A stretch of 9,498 nucleotides of DNA from CAZSPL01 sp964608735 (lineage in GTDB: Bacteria > JAJVIF01 > JAPKYR01 > CAZSPL01). This document shows, in pieces, positions 1 through 5,605 of this stretch (the stretch's first letter is position 1; every line of letters begins with the position of its first letter). The stretch is from contig CAZSPL010000157.1 of assembly GCA_964608735.1 (NCBI GenBank), positions 1 to 9,498 of the forward strand. The letters are read 5' to 3'. Position numbers and translations under genes: made by a program. A model generated the notes under the pieces. The model saw nothing but the letters and a program-made list of their open reading frames with translations. It was not told the DNA's origin and made no database searches.

Positions 1-433
1 GCTTGCCGTCGCCGTCCTGGAGATAGGCTCCTTTGACGATTTTTCTCGCAATAGGGGATGAGCCTTCTTCCTTCGAGGGTTCGATGCCCATGATCGCGAC
101 ACCGACGCCGCCGGAGCTGGATTTCGCGACGCCCTGTCCCTGGATGAGGAGTTTCGTGTATTCGACGCCGGGAAGTGCATCGATCCTTGCCCTGTATTGA
201 TCGGGATTTGTGACATAGAGATCGACGGCCGGGGCATCGAGGTAATCCTTGTGCTCGATGGTGATATGTCCGGCCTGGAGGCGCACGCCGTCGCGGATCA
301 TCTGCTGGTAACTGCCGTCGGCGAGGGAAATCATGAAAATCGCGAAACCGAGGCCGAGCCCGATGGACAGGACGGTGATGATTGTCCTTCGCTTGTTCCT
401 CCAGATATTTCTCCAGGCGACCTTTGGCAGCAT
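1..433 (-). CDS. FtsX/MacB-type ABC transporter permease, N-terminal part (cut by left window edge)
   Basis: My own translation of the minus strand from the ATG at 433-431 gives an open frame of 144 codons that leaves the window without a stop. It begins MLPKVAWRNIWRNKRRT, the basic, Trp-Arg-Asn-rich N-terminus typical of LolC/E and MacB permeases. A hydrophobic segment at about residues 17-39 is the first transmembrane helix, and the start of the large extracytoplasmic (MacB_PCD-like) domain follows. The start lies 6 bases after the stop of the upstream permease (TGA at 442-440), and that stop is in the same frame, so no longer start is possible. No clear Shine-Dalgarno site is visible, so translational coupling is likely. 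The two permeases probably form a heterodimer driven by an ATPase encoded further left. The cargo is inferred to be a lipoprotein or lipid from the neighbouring LolA-like gene. Confidence 0.88.
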   Translation of the reverse strand, partial: MLPKVAWRNIWRNKRRTIITVLSIGLGLGFAIFMISLADGSYQQMIRDGVRLQAGHITIEHKDYLDAPAVDLYVTNPDQYRARIDALPGVEYTKLLIQGQGVAKSSSGGVGVAIMGIEPSKEEGSSPIARKIVKGAYLQDGDGK

Positions 434-439
434 TTCATA

Positions 440-1660
440 TCACACATGGTTCATTGCTTTAACAGGTTCGAGACGCGCGGCGACGGTAGCCGGGTAGAGC
501 GAAGCGAGGATGCAGATTATCCACATGGCTATCACCGGTTGATAAAGGCTCGCGGAGGTCAAAGCGGCTCGCCATATCGGGTCGAATGCCACGCCCGCGA
601 ATGACGTTTCTCCCGCGAATTTGGCGGTGTTGATGCCGACTATTTCGAAGTAGTAGCTTCCGGCTGCCCCGAGTATGAGTCCGAATACAGTCGCGACGAA
701 TGACATGAGGAAAGCTTCGGTGAGCACGTTGGCGATGATGTGATTCGGGGTCGCGCCGAGAGCTTTCAAAATTCCGAACTCGCGGATACGGTCATATGTC
801 GCCATCAGCATCGTGTTCATTATCCCCAGTCCGGCGGCGAGGTAGAAGATTATCGAGACTATCACCGTTCCACTCGACGACATGTTGAGCAGGTCGGAGA
901 ACGCGGGAAGCAACTCGCGCCAGGTTTTCAGCTCGGCATTTCCGAGCGAAGCGCCGATTTTCGCGGTGAATTGCTCCGGTTGAATGCGCCCGTGTGAATT
1001 GAGCGCGATCTCGTGCATCCCCTCGGGCATAACGAAAAGCTCGCGGAAGTCGGCATCATAGAGAATCGCGGCGCTCCTGTCGATGGCTTCACCGGCGGAT
1101 TTGAGGATACCGGCAACGTGGTAAATCTCATTGCCGAGCGAACCGTCGGCGGCCTGTACGACGGCGATTATTTCATCACCGATCGATGCATTGAGCGACC
1201 GCGCGAGTTTTCTTCCGAGCACGATGCCGACCTGTTGGTCGCCTCCGAGGAATGTGCCTTCGAGCATATGGGACGCGAGGTTGAAGGTGCTCTCCTCTCT
1301 CCGGGGATCGACCCCCCAGTACATCGCGCCCGCGGATTTGTTGCCGACGGAGACAAGGCCGTAGCCGTAGACGCGTTCCACCGAATCGATGCCGTGGTCA
1401 TTCGCGGCTTTGACTATCGCATCTGGATTCTCGATTGTTTTATAAAGGGAATGGTCTTCGAGATAGCCTTTCGCATGCACCTGGGCTTCGCCGACTACAA
1501 GAGTGGTGGCGGAGGCGACCGCGCCCCTGACGTAGCCTTCGACGAGGGCGAATGTCAAGATGAGCACGGCTGTATTGAGCGCGAGGGCGGTTATGGTGAT
1601 GAGGGTACGCCGGGGATTCCGCCAGAGGTTGCGCCATGAATATTGTACGGTCGACTTCAT
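440..1660 (-). CDS. ABC transporter permease, LolC/E - FtsX/MacB superfamily
   Basis: This 406-residue inner-membrane protein has the standard four-helix MacB/LolCE layout. The N-terminus contains SWRNLWRNPRRT, followed by helix 1 at about residues 20-41 and a periplasmic domain at about 42-260. The C-terminal FtsX domain has helices at about 263-285, 313-338 and 374-396. The loop MATYDRIREFGILKALGAT (about 286-304) is the coupling-helix motif that contacts the ATPase in this superfamily. The length is normal for the family. The gene begins 10 bases after the stop of the LolA-like gene and is followed 6 bases later by a second permease, so all three should be co-transcribed. The ATG at 1660 is used because the N-terminal motif aligns with the sister permease, although there is no good Shine-Dalgarno site. 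The role is inferred to be lipoprotein or lipid extraction; macrolide or peptide export of the MacB type is the alternative. Confidence 0.92.
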   Translation of the reverse strand: MKSTVQYSWRNLWRNPRRTLITITALALNTAVLILTFALVEGYVRGAVASATTLVVGEAQVHAKGYLEDHSLYKTIENPDAIVKAANDHGIDSVERVYGYGLVSVGNKSAGAMYWGVDPRREESTFNLASHMLEGTFLGGDQQVGIVLGRKLARSLNASIGDEIIAVVQAADGSLGNEIYHVAGILKSAGEAIDRSAAILYDADFRELFVMPEGMHEIALNSHGRIQPEQFTAKIGASLGNAELKTWRELLPAFSDLLNMSSSGTVIVSIIFYLAAGLGIMNTMLMATYDRIREFGILKALGATPNHIIANVLTEAFLMSFVATVFGLILGAAGSYYFEIVGINTAKFAGETSFAGVAFDPIWRAALTSASLYQPVIAMWIICILASLYPATVAARLEPVKAMNHV

Positions 1661-1670
1661 TTATTACATA

Positions 1671-2450
1671 TCAGCTTTGCAGGTTGCGAAGGGTGAAGAT
1701 ATCGTTGCCTATATCGACACCGAACTCAATACTATTGTAAGTCACTACGGTTGTCTCGTTGGGCTTGTCGGCCGGAGTAACGGTGAGTACCATGGGAATT
1801 TCACGGTCGCCGACCATCTGCATGTCGGAGAAGGAAAAAGTCCGCGCAAGCTTCATGTCTTCATCGTAATAGGTCATCTCGAGGGGGAGGTAATTCGATG
1901 CCCGTACGACGAGGATGAGTTTTCCCCAGACGATGGCGGCATCGGGTTTTGGGATGCAGGTGATTTCAATTATATCCTCGCCGTCTCTCTTCCCCTGGAA
2001 TGTTATGGAGAAATCGTAATCGTCGGCCATGCGGCTCTCGCGTACGATGTCGTCGTTGGTAAAATGGCTTCCCATCCAGGACTGGGACATCATCGACGAG
2101 GGCACTTTGATGGTGCGGTTCACTTTCGGGAGGTAGTTCCAGATATCGTTGTCGACCCGGAGAGTGGCCATACCTTTTTCTTTCGCGGGGGAGAGAATCC
2201 GAACGAGCGAATTTTTCTTTCCCTGAGTCCAGAAACTGGCGGTCAACGTGCGCGACCAATGCTCGGTGACAATCTGCATGGTCATCTTGCCGCGGCTGGA
2301 ATCGCCGCGGTAGAGGTCGTCGACCTTGTTGAGGATATCCTCGGCGGTCAGTTCCTGCGCGGCACTGGAAGCCGGTACGGCAAGCAGGATGCCGAGGAGC
2401 ATCGCGGTGAGAATGAACATCGCCCTGGACAAATTGTTATATGACGTCAA
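1671..2450 (-). CDS. Outer membrane lipoprotein-sorting protein, LolA-like (TP0789-like type)
   Basis: This is a 259-residue secreted protein. A hydrophobic stretch at about residues 11-27 followed by ASSAAQ is a Sec signal peptide, with cleavage near residues 30-31. The mature part starts with LTAEDILNKVDDLYRG, typical of the LolA-like half-barrel family. It also has the family hallmark region at about 116-137 (VPSSMMSQSWMGSHFTNDD) and NYLPKVNRTIKV just before it. Such proteins sit in the periplasm and are thought to bind acyl chains of lipoproteins delivered by a LolCDE-like transporter, which fits the two permease genes directly downstream. The start is TTG at 2450-2448 because a strong GAGGTGAT ribosome site lies 5 bases upstream. 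The ATG at residue 11 has only a poor site and would remove the whole n-region of the signal. The family call is from remembered motifs. Cargo is unknown. Confidence 0.88.
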   Translation of the reverse strand: MTSYNNLSRAMFILTAMLLGILLAVPASSAAQELTAEDILNKVDDLYRGDSSRGKMTMQIVTEHWSRTLTASFWTQGKKNSLVRILSPAKEKGMATLRVDNDIWNYLPKVNRTIKVPSSMMSQSWMGSHFTNDDIVRESRMADDYDFSITFQGKRDGEDIIEITCIPKPDAAIVWGKLILVVRASNYLPLEMTYYDEDMKLARTFSFSDMQMVGDREIPMVLTVTPADKPNETTVVTYNSIEFGVDIGNDIFTLRNLQS

Positions 2451-2455
2451 TTCCG

Positions 2456-2463
2456 ATCACCTC
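2456..2463 (-). promoter_or_regulatory. Ribosome binding site of the LolA-like gene (decides a TTG start)
   Basis: The minus strand reads GAGGTGAT, then CGGAA, then TTG. This is close to the ideal anti-16S pairing and spacing, so it selects the TTG at 2450 over the ATG at 2420. Confidence 0.7.
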
Positions 2464-2470
2464 ATTATTT

Positions 2471-2483
2471 CTCTCCTGGAGAG
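2471..2483. repeat. 13-base perfect palindrome in the leader of the leftward operon
   Basis: CTCTCC-T-GGAGAG has two perfect 6-base arms around one base. In RNA it could fold as a 5-base-pair stem with a 3-base loop, directly upstream of the ribosome site. As DNA it has the shape of a small operator half-site pair. Its function is not known. Confidence 0.45.
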
Positions 2484-2505
2484 CGCATCGCAGGAAAGCG
2501 TATAG

Positions 2506-2532
2506 CTTATATTGTTTATCCTTACGTTTCAA
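2506..2532 (-). promoter_or_regulatory. Candidate sigma70-type promoter for the LolA/permease operon
   Basis: On the minus strand, TTGAAA (2532-2527) is followed after 15 bases by TATAAG (2511-2506). Both boxes are good matches, but the spacer is shorter than the usual 17 bases. It is in the right place, about 55 bases before the TTG start. Confidence 0.35.
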
Positions 2533-2570
2533 GACAACATGTCAGACACCGGCGGGCTCGCAAGGTTCCA

Positions 2571-2598
2571 TTGAAAATTAATCCGTATCCCGTACAAT
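2571..2598 (+). promoter_or_regulatory. Sigma70-type promoter for the rightward operon
   Basis: TTGAAA (2571-2576) and TACAAT (2593-2598) each match the consensus in five of six positions, with a 16-base spacer. Transcription would start near 2605, giving a leader of about 74 bases before the GTG at 2679. It faces away from the leftward promoter candidate, with about 40 bases between the two -35 boxes. The next gene group to the right, from 2679 onward, is probably served by it. Confidence 0.6.
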
Positions 2599-2630
2599 TG
2601 CGTCATTGCCTGGATTCGAGAATATGAGAA

Positions 2631-2647
2631 GGCCGATTCTTGCGGCC
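2631..2647 (+). other. Short GC hairpin in the 5' leader of the first large secreted protein gene
   Basis: GGCCG (2631-2635) and CGGCC (2643-2647) form a 5-base-pair stem with a 7-base loop. It lies about 20 bases before the Shine-Dalgarno site. No T-tract follows, so it is not a terminator. It could stabilise the leader or influence initiation, or it may be chance. Confidence 0.3.
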
Positions 2648-2666
2648 CCGCAAAATATCCCGCTTT

Positions 2667-2673
2667 AGAGGTG
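2667..2673 (+). promoter_or_regulatory. Ribosome binding site deciding the GTG start at 2679
   Basis: AGAGGTG lies 5 bases before the GTG at 2679. The paralogue downstream has the matching arrangement (AAAGAGGTG, 6 bases, ATG), which supports this start over the TTG at 2640. Confidence 0.7.
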
Positions 2674-2678
2674 TCAAG

Positions 2679-5507
2679 GTGAAGGCATTTAAATTAGCGA
2701 TCATCACATTGGTTATATTGACAACGGCGTCGATACAGCCCGTAGACGCACGGGATGGAAGCGGCATCGGGGGGGATACGGCGCCGTGTTTAATAGAGAC
2801 GCTCGTGTTCTATCGGGGATACAACGTGGGCGACAAGGACGCGAACAGCGGGCCGAATGTTTCAGCCGACAGGGGGCGGACGTGGGAAAGCATGGCGTGG
2901 CGCGACGCTAAATGCTTTTCGGTGGATGTCAGCCCATGCGGGAAGTGGATATATGTCGGCGCGGGGAACGGGGTGTTCGTCAGCAAAGACGGGGGACGGA
3001 ATTGGCGGGTTACCGGTGGATGGCGCGTGACTGAAGTGCTTGATGTCAGGATGGACCCGGGGAATCCCGAGAAGGCATATGCGATAACGGCGTACGGATT
3101 TTTCAGGACATCGGACGGCGGCGAGACGTGGGAGAAGCCGGGCGGGGAGCAGCCGTTTCTATATGGGAGCAGCCTGTGTCCCGACCGCGCGAATCCGAAC
3201 AAGATATGGATTGGCACCGAGGTGGGGTTGTTCGTTTCGGAAGACCGGGGGGACACATATCGCAGGGCCGGGGTCGATGGGATTGTTCGTTCGATAGAGC
3301 AGGATTCGCGGGGCGATGAACGGTTCTGGGTCGGTACCGACGGCGACGGGTTGTGGATTACGAACAACAATGGGAGAACCTGGAAGCAAATAGATGGAGC
3401 GGGCGAGATAGTCAACCGCGTGGTGCAGCATCCGCGATTTCCCGAGCGGATATATGCGGCATGCAATGACGGCCTGCGTTTCTCGCTTGATTCGGGGCTT
3501 ACGTGGAAGATGGGGACCGGTAAGGATTTCGGCGAGGATACGGCGTTTTATGGAATTGCATTCGATCCCGAGGACGGCGAGCGGGTCTATGCCGGATGCC
3601 GCGATGGTTTTTACGAGAGCAGGGATAAGGGGTACACGTGGAAATATGTCAGCCAGCGTTACGCGGTGATACAGGATATCTGGTACGGGGATTTATACGT
3701 CGGGCCCCCGGAGCCGCTGTCGGATGTGGCGGATGCGTCATGGGGTTCAAGTGAGGGGATGCAGATTCAACGCGCGAGCGATCCGGGGTTCGAAGAGCGG
3801 GCGGCAATCGGACGGGCGGCGCTTTCATCGGAAAAAAATATCGAGAATCCGGGGCTTACAACGGCGGCGGCTGTTATCAAGGAAGGGAAGGCGGATGAAA
3901 AATATTACGATGCATTGCGCGAGATACTCAGGAAGCCCGGGAGCGCTATGTTCTGGTCGATGCCGGCAATCACGCTTTATTTGTACTGCCACGAGGAGCT
4001 TCCGCCGGACATAAACGACCTGCTTCGATATTCGCTGGTCGAGAACAGCATATATCGCGGCGATACAGAGAATCACTGGGTCATGTATCACACGGCGCTG
4101 CTTCTGTCGGCGCAGAGCTGGAAGGATGCATCGGAGGCGGAATGGTATAACGGGCTGTCATCGAAGCGGAATTACGACGACGCGAAGGAATGGCTGGAGG
4201 AATGGTTCAGGATAACGACTACAATCGGGCAGGGGGAGTTCGATTCGCCGGCGTATTACATGTATTTCATCTACCCGATGCTCCTTCTGGAGCAGTTTGC
4301 GGAGGATGGGTCGTTGCGGGGGAAGGCATCGATGATGCTCGACCTGCTGCTCGCGGATTTCGCGGCGGATGCGCTCGACGGCCGGTATTGCGGGGGGCAC
4401 AGCCGGATGTACGACAGGCATGTGCGTTCGGGGGACGGTTCGGAAGACGGGGATATGTATTACATTTTCTTCGGGGGAATCGATCCGCCGAAGAATTTTC
4501 ATGGCTGGTCAGTGATTTCGCTGTACGGCACTTACCGTTGTCCGAAAGCGGTACGGGATATCGCGCATCGACGGGGTGAGCCGTACGTGCATACCGAAGT
4601 GAAACGTGTGCGGAATATTTTCCGCTACGGAGACGCGCCGGAGTCGCCCGCGTTTCAGTACGGCGGGGGGATGAATCCGCCGGTCTACCGGTATGATTAT
4701 ATGACGCCGGATTATTGCCTCGGGTCGCTGCAGGGGGGGATATTGCAGCCGATACAGCAGCATACGTGGGACGCTACATGGATAGGCAGCGCGCCGAACA
4801 CGGTATGCTTCACGCTGCATCCATACTGGTCGGGGCTCGAGCTCGCGATGTTCTTCCCGGAAGACCCGCACATGCTGACATCGTCGGTGGCGAATCAGAA
4901 ATCGGGATACACCGATGAGGACAAGTGGACATCGTCGTCGCCGTACGAGCGGATATACCAGCTCGAAGATACGCTCATCGCGGTTTACAACGTGCCTGAG
5001 AGTGATACATTTCCGAATCACGCCGATCTTTATCTGCCGAAATGTTTGAATCACGAAGATCGTGGCGGATGGATTCTCGGGCATGACGGGGATTTTTATA
5101 TCGGGATACGTCCGCTGGTTCCTGGCGAATGGCGGGAGGATGAGGATTACTGGCGCTACACGGTTCCGGCCGGTCAGGCGGCGTTTATCGTGGAGACGGG
5201 GCGGAAGGCGGACGACGGGGAGTACGAGGATTTTGTCACCGACATGTTGCGGGCGGGGCAGCCGGAATTGGAGGAGACATCGGGCGGGCCGGAAGTGAAA
5301 TATGTGAATCGTCACGGTCGGGGGATGGCATATATTTGGAAAGATGATTTGCGCCTGATGGACGAGCCGGTGGAACGATTCCCGGTGGATTATCTTTATA
5401 AGAGCGGGTTGATGGAGTCGGAGTACGGGTCGGGGGTCGTGAAGATTTTCGGGGATGATGTGACGCTTGTGTTGGATTTCAACAAATGGAAGGTGGCGGA
5501 GATATAG
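2679..5507 (+). CDS. Secreted Asp-box (BNR) propeller plus alpha-toroid protein, paralogue 1; possible polysaccharide lyase
   Basis: This 942-residue protein starts at GTG 2679. Residues 1-24 are a Sec signal peptide ending PVDA. Seven Asp boxes (S/T-x-D/N-x-G-x-x-W/Y) start near residues 62, 102, 144, 187, 228, 269 and 314, about 41-45 apart, as expected for a seven-bladed propeller. A variable linker (about 350-370) leads to an alpha-helical region (about 370-735) containing RGDTENHW (460-467), GQGEFDSPAYY (517-527), DGRYCGGHSR (567-576), MTPDYCLGS (675-683) and QQHTWD (693-698). The Asn-His and Ser-Pro-x-Tyr-Tyr motifs on helical hairpins recall heparinase/alginate-lyase-type (alpha/alpha) toroids. 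A beta-rich tail (about 735-942) would match their C-terminal sandwich. Eight cysteines are shared with paralogue 2. Sialidase is unlikely because no FRIP motif is visible. Catalytic activity is inference; a binding-only role is possible. I do not recognise a named family for the full architecture. Confidence 0.85.
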   Translation: MKAFKLAIITLVILTTASIQPVDARDGSGIGGDTAPCLIETLVFYRGYNVGDKDANSGPNVSADRGRTWESMAWRDAKCFSVDVSPCGKWIYVGAGNGVFVSKDGGRNWRVTGGWRVTEVLDVRMDPGNPEKAYAITAYGFFRTSDGGETWEKPGGEQPFLYGSSLCPDRANPNKIWIGTEVGLFVSEDRGDTYRRAGVDGIVRSIEQDSRGDERFWVGTDGDGLWITNNNGRTWKQIDGAGEIVNRVVQHPRFPERIYAACNDGLRFSLDSGLTWKMGTGKDFGEDTAFYGIAFDPEDGERVYAGCRDGFYESRDKGYTWKYVSQRYAVIQDIWYGDLYVGPPEPLSDVADASWGSSEGMQIQRASDPGFEERAAIGRAALSSEKNIENPGLTTAAAVIKEGKADEKYYDALREILRKPGSAMFWSMPAITLYLYCHEELPPDINDLLRYSLVENSIYRGDTENHWVMYHTALLLSAQSWKDASEAEWYNGLSSKRNYDDAKEWLEEWFRITTTIGQGEFDSPAYYMYFIYPMLLLEQFAEDGSLRGKASMMLDLLLADFAADALDGRYCGGHSRMYDRHVRSGDGSEDGDMYYIFFGGIDPPKNFHGWSVISLYGTYRCPKAVRDIAHRRGEPYVHTEVKRVRNIFRYGDAPESPAFQYGGGMNPPVYRYDYMTPDYCLGSLQGGILQPIQQHTWDATWIGSAPNTVCFTLHPYWSGLELAMFFPEDPHMLTSSVANQKSGYTDEDKWTSSSPYERIYQLEDTLIAVYNVPESDTFPNHADLYLPKCLNHEDRGGWILGHDGDFYIGIRPLVPGEWREDEDYWRYTVPAGQAAFIVETGRKADDGEYEDFVTDMLRAGQPELEETSGGPEVKYVNRHGRGMAYIWKDDLRLMDEPVERFPVDYLYKSGLMESEYGSGVVKIFGDDVTLVLDFNKWKVAEI
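4386..4408 (+). repeat. 23-base exact match to 7316-7338 (paralogue duplication)
   Basis: This segment, encoding the YCGGHSR region, is identical at the DNA level to 7316-7338, at an offset of 2930 bases. It is a remnant of the gene duplication, or of strong constraint on this motif. Confidence 0.6.
4716..4741 (+). repeat. 26-base exact match to 7646-7671 (paralogue duplication)
   Basis: This segment encodes the end of the MTPDYCLGS motif and a Gly-Gly pair in a run of seven G. It is identical to 7646-7671 at the same 2930-base offset. The shared offset shows that no indel separates the paralogues between these two blocks, or that any such indels cancel. Confidence 0.6.
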
Positions 5508-5605
5508 GTGGGAGGGCAGTCTCATTTCGCTATTTAGTAATTTAGACGCCGTTGATGTAACATATCCGATGCGGTTTAACATATGCTTATAAAGAGGTGC
5601 TCGTC
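5508..5605 (+). other. Intergenic gap between the two large paralogues
   Basis: These 98 bases hold no gene and no convincing terminator. TTGATG at 5552-5557 and TAACAT at 5577-5582 (19-base spacer) are a poor promoter candidate. A good Shine-Dalgarno site, AAAGAGGTG (5591-5599), lies 6 bases before the ATG at 5606. Read-through from the upstream gene seems the simpler reading. Confidence 0.45.

Noticed and set aside
1013..2444. Plus-strand open frames (208 and 294 codons) across the permease and LolA-like region
   Set aside because: They mirror convincing minus-strand genes with clear membrane helices and motifs, and have no ribosome sites or recognisable domains.
2640..2678. Longer start (TTG 2640) for the first large protein
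   Set aside because: It would add 13 basic residues before the signal peptide and has no good ribosome site. The GTG at 2679 has an AGAGGTG site at the correct distance, as in the paralogue.
2679..3700. Sialidase identity from the Asp boxes
   Set aside because: There is no FRIP-type motif or catalytic Arg/Tyr/Glu pattern, and seven evenly spaced Asp boxes also occur in VPS10-like and other non-sialidase propellers.
4732..4740. Programmed frameshift at the G7 run in the MTPDYCLGS region
   Set aside because: The codons allow slippage in principle, but both paralogues continue in frame for more than 200 conserved residues, so no shift is needed.
4509..5582. Long minus-strand open frame (357 codons) opposite the end of the first large gene
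   Set aside because: The translation is rich in His, Arg, Pro and Ile with no domain-like pattern. It lies opposite a strongly conserved coding region, and such frames arise from the G-rich third positions of the true gene.
5508..5605. Rho-independent terminator between the two large genes
   Set aside because: No GC-rich stem followed by a T-tract is visible.
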